A stretch of DNA of 64,000 nt from Caryophanales bacterium UBA743 (lineage in GTDB: Bacteria > Bacillota_I > Bacilli_A > RFN20 > CAG-826). Made by a program: the position numbers and the translations under genes. Position 1 is the stretch's first letter. Each line of letters begins with the position of its first letter. The notes under the pieces were generated by a model, which did not search any database, was not told where the DNA came from, and saw only the letters and a list, made by a program, of their open reading frames with translations. The stretch spans positions 186,001-250,000 of the forward strand of contig DBKT01000004.1 in NCBI GenBank assembly GCA_002297365.1, in the 5' to 3' direction. This document shows, one piece after another, positions 26,961-36,256 of the stretch.

Positions 26961-27971
26961 ATGAATAACTTAAAAGATCGCGTCACCATATATCAAGTCG
27001 CCCAAACTGCGGGCGTTTCTTTAGCAACCGTTTCTCGCGTCATTAACAAGCAAGGCAACGTCACCGAAAGCACCAGAGCGAAAGTTGAGGCCACCATCAA
27101 AAAACTTGGCTACAAGCCATCTGGTTTGGCTCAGGCTCTTGCCACGAACAAAACCACCAACATCGGCGTTATCATCCCTGGCGCCAACTACGTCTATATT
27201 TCGAATATGCTTTCGGGGATTTCCGAAATCGCCAAGCAAAAAGGCTTCGTCTTGACTTTATTCACCACTTCCCATTCCCGTGAAGAAGCTCTTTCGATGA
27301 TTGAGAAGGTCATTACCACTCACGTTGACGGAACGATTATTTTCGATGATGAACTCGAAGTGGACGATGTTAAGAAAATCAATTCCTACTTCGTGCCAGC
27401 CATTGTCGTGAATAACGTTTTGACGGGAGATAAAGTCGGCTGCATCAAATTCTCTTACGGAGAAGAATTAAAGAACATCATTCGCCATTATTATCAAGAT
27501 GGCGGGGAAAAAGAAATGACTTTCGTCCATGTTCATGATGGCGGCAGACTCCTTACGCATTGCGAGCATTGCTTCGTGGAAGTCCATGATGAGTTGAAGA
27601 AAGAATACCACGTCCTTAATTGCGACGATTCCTATGCCCATACCTATGCCGATTTCTTAGAAAGATTCAAAAACAATCCTGAAGGAAGCAAAGGCTACTA
27701 TATCGCTTATCGCGATTCCTTGGCGGCCGCCATTATCAACGCTGCCTCGGATGCAGGTCTTCAGGTTCCGAATGACGTCGAAGTTCTCTCCTTGGTTGGA
27801 ACCAAATACGCCAATATCGTCCGCCCGACTCTCAGCTCCATGCAAATCAACATGTCAGAAGTCGGCAAACGCGCCATGCTTATGCTAACCGATCTTATCA
27901 ATGACAATCTCTTGGAGAAAACATGCCGTTTTGAAGCGAAATTCGTCAAGCGCTCCTCCACGAAATTCTAA
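26961..27971 (+). CDS. LacI/GalR-family transcriptional regulator (CcpA-like)
   Basis: 336 aa from ATG 26961 (AAAGGAG upstream); the longer frame from 26880 lacks a ribosome site. Helix-turn-helix VTIYQVAQTAGVSLATVSRVINKQG at the N-terminus with hinge YKPSGLAQALATNKT, then a periplasmic-binding-type effector domain starting IGVIIPGANYVY. C-terminal part contains LSSMQINMSEVGKRAMLML. CcpA or another sugar-responsive repressor; the ligand cannot be read. Possible targets are the TGTAAnCG-type sites at 14979 and 42566. Confidence 0.85.
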   Translation: MNNLKDRVTIYQVAQTAGVSLATVSRVINKQGNVTESTRAKVEATIKKLGYKPSGLAQALATNKTTNIGVIIPGANYVYISNMLSGISEIAKQKGFVLTLFTTSHSREEALSMIEKVITTHVDGTIIFDDELEVDDVKKINSYFVPAIVVNNVLTGDKVGCIKFSYGEELKNIIRHYYQDGGEKEMTFVHVHDGGRLLTHCEHCFVEVHDELKKEYHVLNCDDSYAHTYADFLERFKNNPEGSKGYYIAYRDSLAAAIINAASDAGLQVPNDVEVLSLVGTKYANIVRPTLSSMQINMSEVGKRAMLMLTDLINDNLLEKTCRFEAKFVKRSSTKF

Positions 27972-27990
27972 AACGAAGAGAAATCCTCCT

Positions 27991-28018
27991 AGTGACGTTC
28001 AAAACACGTCACTTTTTT
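27991..28018 (+). terminator. Rho-independent terminator after the LacI-family gene
   Basis: AGTGACGT / ACGTCACT 8-bp perfect stem (27991-27998, 28006-28013) with a 7-nt loop and T-run. Confidence 0.92.
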
Positions 28019-28090
28019 ATTTATGCATCCAGGATGTTAAAAATTATCAGCATTTTTTCTTTCGATAAAATCTTTACTTTTTCTATTAGT

Positions 28091-28135
28091 TTAGCACTAG
28101 GCTATTGACAGTGCCAAAATAGTGTCTAACATAAT
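28091..28135 (+). promoter_or_regulatory. CIRCE element (HrcA operator) and groESL promoter
   Basis: TTAGCACTA-N9-CAGTGCCAA at 28091-28117 matches the CIRCE consensus TTAGCACTC-N9-GAGTGCTAA in 15 of 18 arm positions with the exact 9-nt spacer. A perfect -35 TTGACA (28105-28110) lies in the spacer/second arm, so HrcA binding would cover it. -10 candidates are TAACAT (28127-28132) or CATAAT (28130-28135). A third half-site-like AGTGTCTAA is at 28121-28129. Confidence 0.88.
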
Positions 28136-28162
28136 AAACGTACTTCAAGGAGGCATTCAAAA

Positions 28163-28453
28163 ATGTCATCAATTAAACCTTTAAACGATTATCTTCTATT
28201 GGAGAAACTTCCTTCCGAAAAGAAAGTTGGATCCATCGTTCTTACCACCGAAAAGAAACAGGGGAACATTGCGACCGTTATGGCGATGGGACCTGGCAAA
28301 ACCGATGAAAATGGCAAACTCATTGCCATGAGCGGCGTAAAAGTCGGGGACAAGGTTATTTACCGCGAATATGCCGGCACCGATTATGAAGATGACGGTC
28401 ATAAATATCTTCTTTTGAAACTGGAAGATGTTCTTGCTGTCGTTAATGACTAA
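28163..28453 (+). CDS. groES: co-chaperonin GroES
   Basis: 96 aa; caps the GroEL cavity as a heptamer. IKPLNDYLLLEKLPSEKK at the N-terminus, mobile loop KVGSIVLTTEKKQGNIATV, VMAMGPGKTDENGK and VGDKVIYREYAGTDY. GGAGG ribosome binding site. Downstream of a CIRCE element, 22 bp before groEL; heat-shock control by HrcA is expected. Confidence 0.97.
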   Translation: MSSIKPLNDYLLLEKLPSEKKVGSIVLTTEKKQGNIATVMAMGPGKTDENGKLIAMSGVKVGDKVIYREYAGTDYEDDGHKYLLLKLEDVLAVVND

Positions 28454-28475
28454 TTCTTAAGGAGAAAAGATTATT

Positions 28476-30092
28476 ATGGCAAAACAAATTAAATTAGGAA
28501 AAGAAGCCCGCGAGGCCATGGTCAAAGGCGTGGATACGCTTGCGAACACCGTTAAGGTCACTCTTGGGCCAAAGGGCAGAAACGTTGCTCTTGATAAGGG
28601 ATATGGGTCCCCTGAGATCTGCGAAGATGGCGTTTCCATCGCCCGTGAGATCGAATTGAAAGACGCCACTGAAAATATGGGTGCCAAACTCGTATACGAA
28701 GTGGCCAATAAGACCAATGAAAAAGCAGGGGATGGCACAACGACCGCAACCGTTCTTGCCCAAGCTATCATTCATAAAGGAATTGATGCAGTGGATGCTG
28801 GCGCGAATCCAGTCTTTATTCGCAATGGCATCGAAAAAGCCGGTAAGGCTGTCGCTAATGAGCTTCTTTCTATCTCGAAACCAGTTCAAACCAACGAAGA
28901 TATAGAAGCGATTGCCTCCATTTCCGCACATGATGAGGAAATTGGCAAACTTATTGCTGAAGCAATGGCTAAAGTCGGCAAAAACGGCGTTATCACCGTC
29001 GATGAATCCAAGACAAGCGAAAATGAACTTGTCATCTCCCAAGGCATGGAATATGACAAAGGTTACATTTCTCCATATATGGTGACCGATAATGAACATA
29101 TGATCGCCGAGCTTGAAGACGCTTATGTCCTTGTCACGGATATGAAGATCAATAACATCAACGACATCGTTCCTATGCTTCAAAGCGTCGTCGATGCCCA
29201 TAAGCCTCTTCTTATCATCGCCGATGATTTGGATTCCGATGTCACAAGTACCTTAATCGTCAATAAGCTTCGCGGAACCTTCACCGTTGTTGCTACGAAG
29301 GCTCCTGAGTTCGGTGATGCTCAAAAAGCCGCTTTGCAAGATATTGCCATCCTTACTGGTGCTAAATTCTATAGCAAAGACCTCGGCATGCAATTAAAAG
29401 ATGTCACCATTAGCGATCTTGGACAAGCCAAACGCATTACCATCAAGAAAGATTCCACAACCATCGTTGGTGGAGAAGGCCTTAAGAAAGACGTGGAAGA
29501 TCGTATTTCTGAGCTTCAAGCCCAATATAACGTGGTTTCTTCCGAATATGACAAGAAGAATATCGCAAAACGCATTGCTAAACTCTCCAATGGCGTCGCT
29601 GTTGTGAAAGTCGGCGCTCTTACCGAAAGCGAGCTGAAAGACAAGAAGCTTCGTATCGAGGACGCTCTTAATGCCACGAAAGCGGCTGTTGCCGAAGGCG
29701 TGGTTGTTGGCGGAGGCGCCGCTCTTGCTGAAGTCTATATGGCTTTGAAAGGCACGCTAAAAGACAGCAACCCCGATATCCAAAAAGGTATTGATGCTGT
29801 CCTTGATTCCTTGCTTGCTCCATTAATGCAAATCGCTGCCAATGCCGGATATGATCCAAAAGAGGTTGCCGATAAGCAAAAAGAACAGGCAAAGAACTTC
29901 GGTTTCGATGCTCTCCATGGCAATTGGGTGAATATGTTCGATGCGAATATCGTCGATCCTACGAAAGTCACTCGCAACGCTATCTTGAACTCTTCTAGCA
30001 TTTCCGCTATGTTTGTCACCACGGAAGCGGCCGTTACCGAAATCAAAGAAGATAAAGTCGCGCCTGCGATGAATCCGGCCGGAATGTATTAA
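28476..30092 (+). CDS. groEL: chaperonin GroEL
   Basis: 538 aa ATP-dependent folding chaperone. VTLGPKGRNVALDKGYGSPEI, GDGTTTATVLAQAI for ATP binding, the apical ISPYMVTDNEHM and EDALNATKAAVAEGVVVGGGAAL are typical. The C-terminus ends APAMNPAGMY without the GGM repeat tail found in many homologues. Start has AAGGAG. Terminator follows at 30113. Confidence 0.98.
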   Translation: MAKQIKLGKEAREAMVKGVDTLANTVKVTLGPKGRNVALDKGYGSPEICEDGVSIAREIELKDATENMGAKLVYEVANKTNEKAGDGTTTATVLAQAIIHKGIDAVDAGANPVFIRNGIEKAGKAVANELLSISKPVQTNEDIEAIASISAHDEEIGKLIAEAMAKVGKNGVITVDESKTSENELVISQGMEYDKGYISPYMVTDNEHMIAELEDAYVLVTDMKINNINDIVPMLQSVVDAHKPLLIIADDLDSDVTSTLIVNKLRGTFTVVATKAPEFGDAQKAALQDIAILTGAKFYSKDLGMQLKDVTISDLGQAKRITIKKDSTTIVGGEGLKKDVEDRISELQAQYNVVSSEYDKKNIAKRIAKLSNGVAVVKVGALTESELKDKKLRIEDALNATKAAVAEGVVVGGGAALAEVYMALKGTLKDSNPDIQKGIDAVLDSLLAPLMQIAANAGYDPKEVADKQKEQAKNFGFDALHGNWVNMFDANIVDPTKVTRNAILNSSSISAMFVTTEAAVTEIKEDKVAPAMNPAGMY

Positions 30093-30112
30093 TCCACCAT
30101 TTCTTAGACTCT

Positions 30113-30146
30113 AAGGCTGTCTTAACGAATAAGGCAGCCTTTTTCT
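30113..30146 (+). terminator. Rho-independent terminator after groEL
   Basis: A 10-bp stem AGGCTGTCTT / AAGGCAGCCT (30114-30123, 30131-30140; one G-U pair) with a 7-nt loop and a T-rich tail. Confidence 0.92.
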
Positions 30147-30209
30147 TTTGCGATGATTTTCCTCTCTTTAAAGACTCCTTCTTAATTGCTTCAAATCTCT
30201 GTTTTCAAA

Positions 30210-30260
30210 TAGCAAGGAAACCTCTTTCTTCCTTGCTTAATATCTTTCTTCGGCTAAAAT
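30210..30260 (+). promoter_or_regulatory. tyrS promoter with upstream hairpin
   Basis: AGCAAGGAAA pairs with TTTCCTTGCT-like sequence just downstream (about 30211-30237), a hairpin followed by a weak T-rich tail. TTGCTT (30233-30238), 16-nt spacer and TAAAAT (30255-30260) form a possible promoter. No T-box motif (AGGGTGGNACC) was found, so tRNA-dependent antitermination is unlikely. Confidence 0.4.
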
Positions 30261-30281
30261 TTTACCTAGTGAGGTAATGAT

Positions 30282-31535
30282 ATGGAAAATATCGTTGATG
30301 AATTAAATTATCGCGGATTGATTGAACAATATTCGAATGAAGAGAACGTCCGTAAACTATTGGCGAATAAAACGACCATCTATTGCGGTTTTGACCCTAG
30401 CGCTTCCAGCATGCACGTAGGCAATTACGTCATGATTTCGATCTTGATGAGGCTCCAAAGAGCCGGCCATCGCATTATCGCTGTCGTAGGAGGGGCTACA
30501 GGCATGATTGGAGACCCTTCGGGCAAATCCGCTGAAAGAAATCTTCAAACCAAAGAAACTTTGGCGAAGAACACCGCTTCGATTAAAGCTCAGCTTGAAC
30601 GTTTCCTGGACCTCTCCGATCCAGAAAAAGGCATGATTTTAAACAATTATGATTGGCTTGGGAATATCAGCATGCTTGATTTTCTTCGCGATTATGGCAA
30701 ATATTTCTCCGTTAACTATATGCTATCGAAAGAAATCGTTTCTTCGCGGTTGGAAGCCGGCATTTCTTTCACTGAATTCGCCTATCAGATTCTTCAATCG
30801 GCAGATTTCTATACCCTATATAAAAAGTATGGCTGCAAGATCCAAATCGGCGGCAACGATCAATGGGGCAATTTGACAAGCGGCCTCCAATTGATTCGCA
30901 AAATAGAAGGGGATAAAGCCGATCCTGAGGCCATGACCGCCCATTTGATCACTCGCGCTGACGGAAAGAAATTCGGCAAATCCGAAAAAGGAGCCCTTTT
31001 CCTGAATCCGGAATTGACTTCCCCTTACCAGCTTTATCAGTATTTTTATAACACGACCGATGAAGACGCGATCAAATATTTGAAAGTATTTACCTTCCTT
31101 ACCCCTGAGGAAATCGAAAATATCACCCGTGATCATTTGGCGAATCCAGGCATGAGAATCGCCCAAAAGAAACTCGCCTATGAAGTCACAAAAGACATCC
31201 ATGGCCAAGCTTCTGCGGAAGAAGCCATCTCGATGTCTAACGTTCTTTTCTCCGGGGAAGTCCAATCCCTTAACGCCAAGCAAATCGAGGAAGTGCTCGG
31301 AGGATATTCCAAGACGGAGCTTACTGGCGCGATGCCAATCCTTGATTTCTTAGTTAAGATCGGCGCGGCTAAGAGCAAAACCGAAGCGAAGACCTTCCTA
31401 AATCAGAATTCCGTGTCCATTAACGGGAACAAAGTGAATGACCTCAATAAAGTCATTGGCAAAGAAGACACGATTGCTGGGAAATACGTCATTGTTAGAC
31501 GTGGCAAAAAGAATTATTACTTAGGTGTATTCTAA
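30282..31535 (+). CDS. tyrS: tyrosyl-tRNA synthetase
   Basis: 417 aa class I synthetase. CGFDPSASSMHVGNYVMI is the HIGH-type region, GGATGMIGDPSGKSAERN follows, QIGGNDQWGNLTSG binds Tyr, and KFGKSEKGA is the KMSKS-like loop. The C-terminal S4-like RNA-binding domain (about 345-417) has SKTEAKTFLNQNSVSINGNKV. GTGAGGT ribosome binding site. Complete and monocistronic, with a terminator behind it. Confidence 0.97.
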   Translation: MENIVDELNYRGLIEQYSNEENVRKLLANKTTIYCGFDPSASSMHVGNYVMISILMRLQRAGHRIIAVVGGATGMIGDPSGKSAERNLQTKETLAKNTASIKAQLERFLDLSDPEKGMILNNYDWLGNISMLDFLRDYGKYFSVNYMLSKEIVSSRLEAGISFTEFAYQILQSADFYTLYKKYGCKIQIGGNDQWGNLTSGLQLIRKIEGDKADPEAMTAHLITRADGKKFGKSEKGALFLNPELTSPYQLYQYFYNTTDEDAIKYLKVFTFLTPEEIENITRDHLANPGMRIAQKKLAYEVTKDIHGQASAEEAISMSNVLFSGEVQSLNAKQIEEVLGGYSKTELTGAMPILDFLVKIGAAKSKTEAKTFLNQNSVSINGNKVNDLNKVIGKEDTIAGKYVIVRRGKKNYYLGVF

Positions 31536-31553
31536 TTAATCGATGCATCGTTT

Positions 31554-31582
31554 AAAAGCGGCTTTCCTAAGCCGCTTTTTTC
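31554..31582 (+). terminator. strong terminator after tyrS
   Basis: AAAAGCGGCTT-TCCT-AAGCCGCTTTT, an 11-bp perfect stem (31554-31564, 31569-31579) with T-run on the plus strand and an A-run usable from the minus strand as well, so it may also end the convergent lipoprotein transcript. Confidence 0.93.
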
Positions 31583-31607
31583 GTGCCCTATAAAGGGTTT
31601 CAGCTTC

Positions 31608-32711
31608 TTATTTGGCGTAAAAATCGAGATAACCCTCCATTAAAGGGTCATGGTATTTTGCCATCTTCTCTTTCATCCAATAATATTGGCCATCCACTTC
31701 CAGGCAATCTTCCTTGGCTATCTTTAAACCCAAAAGGTTGGTCTGAATCCCTTTTCCCAAAGAAGAATAATAAGGATGCTCTCTTTTATCCCAGTAGGAA
31801 TCTATTATCCTGCAAGTGCCATTTTGATATTCCAAAACATCGTTTGCGTATACGGCTCCATCAACAACGGAAAGATCATTCTTTCCTTTCACCTCATAAG
31901 TAAAGAAGGAAGGGACGTATCCTTCGCCATATCCAAAAGACGCATTCCACTCACTGGATAATCCATATTGGTTTTTGAAAGACGACCAGTTTTCTTGATC
32001 GAATTCCCCATCTGTATAGCGAATTCCTTCGACGTCGCATTCGATGACGTAGATTTCTTTCTGGAATGTTTTTTCGTTATATTCCTTAAGGAAATGATAG
32101 GAAAGATAAGAGCAATCGGAGCAAGTCTTTCTCAAATAGCCGATGGTATAAGTGCCTCTTGTCTTTAAAAAAGAATCCAACTGTTCCTTATTTATATAAA
32201 GCATCTTGCTCCAGGAAACGTCCTTGAAGAAAGACTCCATTTTCTCCAACGAGGAAAGCCTTTCCTCTCCGGATGTCTCTTGTTTCTTGATTTTCCCGTC
32301 TTCAAAAATGGCAAGGCTTTGCTCCCCAAGAAGGAAATTCAATCCATATCTTTCGGAAAAAGAGGACAGCTCAGAAGAATCGATCGCATAAATCTCCGCG
32401 TTATGTTTCTCCATGTACTTTCTTAAAGAGGAAGCGAAAGACGCGTAGCAAAGGCAATCTATCTCCTTCCCTTCCATCAATGTCTTATATTCATATGCTG
32501 CCAAAACGAAATTTTCCTTATTCGCGACTTTTTTCGCATATTCTTCGTAAGAGATATTCGTCGTATGCAAATAAAAAGAATTCACGTCTTTCGATAGGGA
32601 AGAATCATACAGTTTTCCAAAGGTCATAGAGGAAGCGCGTTCTTCCTTCCCTGAACAAGAAAAGGAGAAGATAGGCATGAATAAAACGAGAGGGAGAATT
32701 TTCTTTTTCAT
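31608..32711 (-). CDS. thiol-motif lipoprotein
   Basis: 367 aa from ATG 32711 (MKKKILPLVLFMPIFSFSCSG), a lipoprotein signal with the lipid-attachment Cys at about residue 19; the ORF extends 35 codons further upstream but those would precede the -10 box. The body has a CLCYAS segment and CSDCSYLSYHF (CxxC beginning a helix), as in thioredoxin-fold domains, perhaps two in tandem (DCLCYASFASSLRKYMEKHNAEIYAID; TIGYLRKTCSDCSY). No family named. Similar in kind to the lipoprotein at 2877-3701. Confidence 0.65.
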   Translation of the reverse strand: MKKKILPLVLFMPIFSFSCSGKEERASSMTFGKLYDSSLSKDVNSFYLHTTNISYEEYAKKVANKENFVLAAYEYKTLMEGKEIDCLCYASFASSLRKYMEKHNAEIYAIDSSELSSFSERYGLNFLLGEQSLAIFEDGKIKKQETSGEERLSSLEKMESFFKDVSWSKMLYINKEQLDSFLKTRGTYTIGYLRKTCSDCSYLSYHFLKEYNEKTFQKEIYVIECDVEGIRYTDGEFDQENWSSFKNQYGLSSEWNASFGYGEGYVPSFFTYEVKGKNDLSVVDGAVYANDVLEYQNGTCRIIDSYWDKREHPYYSSLGKGIQTNLLGLKIAKEDCLEVDGQYYWMKEKMAKYHDPLMEGYLDFYAK

Positions 32712-32717
32712 GCTTGC

Positions 32718-32723
32718 ATTATA
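32718..32723 (-). promoter_or_regulatory. -10 box of leaderless lipoprotein promoter
   Basis: TATAAT on the minus strand, six bases (gcaagc) before the ATG at 32711, with no ribosome binding site. Confidence 0.55.
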
Positions 32724-33031
32724 TCGTGAATAAACACCTTTAAAAAAGGACAAGAAAAACAAGATGGAAACCATTCCGCTTTTTAGAAAGAAAAAAAGGA
32801 GGGAAAAACAGGGCAAAAACTGTAAAAAATAAAAACATGTTTTCTTTCGATAATATCGATATTTGGCTCACTTTTGACAAAATGAAAAAAGAAGGTGCGA
32901 AAATTACAAAAAATTTTCTTGTATTTTGCCTTCATTTAACGCAATATTTTGCACGTTGAGATTTTTCGATTCCTAGGTAGCGAAAATCCAACCTGTTTGT
33001 TATCACTTCTAAGTGATTGGGGGTATTTCAG
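32724..33031 (+). promoter_or_regulatory. AT-rich gap with structured leader of the potABCD operon
   Basis: About 300 bp without a gene. A TTGACA is at about 32874. Near the gene, GATTTTTCG (32960-32968) pairs with CGAAAATC (32981-32988), and a perfect ATCACTT-CT-AAGTGAT dyad lies at 33002-33017, directly before the GGGGG ribosome site of potA. The dyad could be an operator or an RNA stem controlling initiation. No known riboswitch recognised. Confidence 0.4.
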
Positions 33032-34555
33032 ATGGATGAAAATAATGTCATCATTTCTCTGCAACATGTGAGTAAGGTTTTCGACAAAACCTTTACCGCT
33101 GTCGATGATGTCAACTTGGACATCAAAAAAGGTGAGTTCGTCACCTTGCTTGGACCATCCGGGTGTGGCAAAACAACGACTTTGAGGATGATTGCGGGAT
33201 TTGATATCCCAACGTCAGGCAAAATTTACCTCAACGGGAAAGACATTACCAATTTGCCTCCTTATCAAAGGCCGGTCAACACCGTCTTTCAGCATTATGC
33301 TTTGTTTCCGAATCTTGACGTCTATGACAACGTCGCTTTCGGCTTGAAGCTTAAGAAAATCCCATACGAAGTCATCGATCATAAGGGCAACAAAAAAACA
33401 AAGTACAAGCATCTTTCTGCCAAAGAAATCGATGAAAAAGTCGCGAAAGCCCTTCAAATCGTCGACATGGAAGAGATGGAAGATAGGGATATCTCCAATC
33501 TTTCGGGTGGCCAGCAACAGCGTGTCGCCATCGCTCGTGCTATCGTCAATGAGCCAGAAGTCCTTCTTCTTGATGAGCCTTTGAGCGCTCTTGATCACAA
33601 GATGAGAGTGGATATGCAGCTGGAATTGAAAGACATGCATAAGAAACTCGGCATCACCTTTATTTACGTCACCCATGACCAAGAAGAAGCTCTTTCCATG
33701 TCTGATAAAGTCGTGGTTATGAAAGATGGCAACATCCAGCAAATGGGCACGCCTGAGCAAATCTACAATGAGCCAATGTCCGCTTATGTTGCCGACTTTA
33801 TTGGCGAATCGAATATCTTTGCCGGCACGATGATCGGCGAAAGGAAAGTGCGTTTCTTGAATGCCAACTGGGATTGCGTCGACGACTTCCCGTTAAATCA
33901 GAAAGTGGACGTCGTCATCCGTCCTGAAGACGTTATCTTAGGGGAACCAGGCGAAGGCGTGATAGACGCCGTTATTCTTTCCAGCGTTTTCAAAGGGGAA
34001 GACTATTCCTATGAGCTGAAAGTCGGAAAGAACGAAATCACCTGCCGTGAGCATAAGGCAAGGCTTGTGGGCTCAAAAGTCTCCATTTCCGTGGACAAAG
34101 AAAATCTTCAGATCATGGAAAAAGAATTAACGGAAAACACCTACACCGATGCCTATATCAACAAAAATGGCCAAGTGGTGATTTCCTCTGCCGCGCTCCC
34201 TTGCGATCTCACCCAATTGATAAAAGGCTCTTCTTTAACCGAAGAAGGATATCTTTTTGATCCGAAAAATAATCGCAAATACGATCTTTCGGATGCGGAA
34301 GTCATCGCATCCTTCGACTTAGATTCCCCAGAGCTTAGCGACAATCTCGAAGAAGGGGAAATCCAAGGCAGCATCATTGGCGCCGTTTGGATCGGCGACC
34401 ATTACCAATATATCGTCAGAAACGAGAATGAGGATGATTTCGTCTGCAATACTCCATATGCTTGGAACATTGGCGATAAAGTCTCTATCAAGCTCCCTGT
34501 TTCCAAAATTTCTCTTCGTTTGAAGAAAGGATTAGACAACTATGTCGTCCATTAA
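33032..34555 (+). CDS. potA: spermidine/putrescine ABC transporter ATP-binding protein
   Basis: 507 aa. ABC ATPase domain (1-240): GPSGCGKTT, Q-loop FQHYALFPNLDVYDN, LSGGQQQRVAIARA signature, LLLDEPLSALD and THDQEEALSMSDK. The C-terminal part (about 245-507) is much longer than the TOBE region of typical PotA (total about 370 aa) and seems to hold two TOBE-like segments separated by an insertion; long PotA proteins are also known in mycoplasmas. ATG 33032 was chosen over an in-frame TTG at 33017. Overlaps potB by 14 nt. Confidence 0.93.
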   Translation: MDENNVIISLQHVSKVFDKTFTAVDDVNLDIKKGEFVTLLGPSGCGKTTTLRMIAGFDIPTSGKIYLNGKDITNLPPYQRPVNTVFQHYALFPNLDVYDNVAFGLKLKKIPYEVIDHKGNKKTKYKHLSAKEIDEKVAKALQIVDMEEMEDRDISNLSGGQQQRVAIARAIVNEPEVLLLDEPLSALDHKMRVDMQLELKDMHKKLGITFIYVTHDQEEALSMSDKVVVMKDGNIQQMGTPEQIYNEPMSAYVADFIGESNIFAGTMIGERKVRFLNANWDCVDDFPLNQKVDVVIRPEDVILGEPGEGVIDAVILSSVFKGEDYSYELKVGKNEITCREHKARLVGSKVSISVDKENLQIMEKELTENTYTDAYINKNGQVVISSAALPCDLTQLIKGSSLTEEGYLFDPKNNRKYDLSDAEVIASFDLDSPELSDNLEEGEIQGSIIGAVWIGDHYQYIVRNENEDDFVCNTPYAWNIGDKVSIKLPVSKISLRLKKGLDNYVVH

Positions 34556-35387
34556 AGAGAGCGCGCCAAGAAAGAAAAGAAATATTTTCTTCCACCTGAA
34601 GCGCAAGTACCTTTGCATTCCTTATGGTGTTTTCTTGGCGATATTCGTCATCATTCCGATTCTCTTGATTGTTTGGTATGCTTTCACGAATGAAGCAGGA
34701 ACGCCTTCTTTTGATGCTGCCATATCTTTCTTTACCACCCCAAGCAAATGGAGCGTTCTTCTTGTTTCTCTTTTCTTAGGGATTCAAACGACCATCATTT
34801 GCCTTCTTCTTGGCTATCCGGCAGCCATGTTCTTAGCGAATAAAAAACTCAATACCAATGGCATCTTAGTCGTTCTCTTCATCATGCCGATGTGGATTAA
34901 CTTCGTCATTCGCACCGGAGCGACGCGCGATTTGCTTGATTGGATTGGCATCAGTGGAGGCAAATACCCTTGGACGGCCACGTTAGTCGGCATGATATAT
35001 AACTATCTTCCTTTCACCATCTTGCCTTTATACACCACGATGCTGAAACTCGATCGTTCCCAGATGGAAGCGGCCGCCGATCTTGGCTGCTCTCCATTCA
35101 AAGTCTTCTATAAAAACGTTCTTCCTCAATCCTTGCCTGGCATTATTTCCGCAGCGGAAATGGTCTTTATGCCGGTTATGTCTTCCTATGTTATCTCGGA
35201 TACCCTTTCGGAAGGCAAGATCACGTTATTTGGCAACTCAATCTATTTGAACTTCACCAACAGCCAATGGAACACCGGTTCCTTCATGGCCATCATTATG
35301 CTTATCATCATTGGCATTACCATGATCATCACTCGCCGTTTTGATAGAGGCGATGCCGCGCAAAGAAGAGGAGGGGGCTTATGGTAG
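34542..35387 (+). CDS. potB: polyamine ABC transporter permease PotB
   Basis: 281 aa, six predicted membrane helices. Starts with a basic tail (RKKRNIFFHLKRKY). The EAA-type permease loop reads MEAAADLGCSPFKVFYKNVLPQSLPG, which docks on PotA. Overlaps potA (14 nt) and potC (7 nt), so all four genes are translationally linked. Confidence 0.93.
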   Translation: MSSIKESAPRKKRNIFFHLKRKYLCIPYGVFLAIFVIIPILLIVWYAFTNEAGTPSFDAAISFFTTPSKWSVLLVSLFLGIQTTIICLLLGYPAAMFLANKKLNTNGILVVLFIMPMWINFVIRTGATRDLLDWIGISGGKYPWTATLVGMIYNYLPFTILPLYTTMLKLDRSQMEAAADLGCSPFKVFYKNVLPQSLPGIISAAEMVFMPVMSSYVISDTLSEGKITLFGNSIYLNFTNSQWNTGSFMAIIMLIIIGITMIITRRFDRGDAAQRRGGGLW

Positions 35388-36256
35388 ACACCGAAAAGAA
35401 AGCTTTGATCAAAAAGGTCTTCGCTCAAATCTATATTTGGCTATTACTTCTTTTGATGTATGCGCCAATCTTCGTCTTGATCGTTTTCTCTTTCACTGAC
35501 ACCGACGTTTTAGGGCAATGGAATGGCTTTACCTTTTCTTTGTATGTGAAGCTTTTCCAAAGCGCGGAAATCATGAAAGCGGTGGGGAACACCCTTATTA
35601 TCGCTTTGGTTTCTAGTGCTATAGCTACCATCTTAGGGACCTTAGGCGCCATTGGCGTCCATGAATCAAGGAAATATGCGAAAAGAACGATGGAATTCGC
35701 TAATCAGATTCCGGTTGTCACTCCGGAAATCGTTATCGCTCTTTCCTTAACGGTCATGTTCGTCTTCTTCAGAGAGCATCTATTCCCTGATTTCCAATTC
35801 TCTTTCTGGACACTTCTTGCTGGGCATCTTGTTTTAAGCACCCCGTTTGTTTACCTTAACGTCAGGCCAAAGCTCGAGCAGATGGATCCAGCCCTTTATG
35901 AAGCTGCCTTGGATTTGGGCTGCACCCCGACAAAAGCTCTTCTCCGCACGACTTTGCCGGAGATTGGCCCAGGCGTTGTCTCTGGCTTCTTAATTGCTAT
36001 CACCCTCTCTTTGGATGATTTCATTGTCACTGCTTTCACTGCCGGACCTGGCTTATTAAGCGGGGTTTCTAAAATCTCGACCATCTCTACCTATGTGCAA
36101 GGGGTCATTAAGAAGCACCCTCTTCCACCGGAGCTTAGGGCTTTATGCACGATTATTTTCTTAGTTGTTCTTCTTGTCGTTCTTTCGCTTATCTTCATCA
36201 ATAGCAGACAAAATAAGCGTAATGGGCGACATGCTAAAGCGAGGATGAAGTTATGA
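35381..36256 (+). CDS. potC: polyamine ABC transporter permease PotC
   Basis: 291 aa, six predicted membrane helices; EAA loop YEAALDLGCTPTKALLRTTLPEIGPG. It also carries FLIAITLSLDDFIVTAFTAGPG, typical of PotC. GGAGG inside potB serves as ribosome binding site. ATGA overlap with potD. Confidence 0.93.
   Translation: MVDTEKKALIKKVFAQIYIWLLLLLMYAPIFVLIVFSFTDTDVLGQWNGFTFSLYVKLFQSAEIMKAVGNTLIIALVSSAIATILGTLGAIGVHESRKYAKRTMEFANQIPVVTPEIVIALSLTVMFVFFREHLFPDFQFSFWTLLAGHLVLSTPFVYLNVRPKLEQMDPALYEAALDLGCTPTKALLRTTLPEIGPGVVSGFLIAITLSLDDFIVTAFTAGPGLLSGVSKISTISTYVQGVIKKHPLPPELRALCTIIFLVVLLVVLSLIFINSRQNKRNGRHAKARMKL

Noticed and set aside
30147..30281. T-box riboswitch upstream of tyrS
   Set aside because: No AGGGTGGNACC T-box sequence or specifier stem seen; only a simple hairpin.
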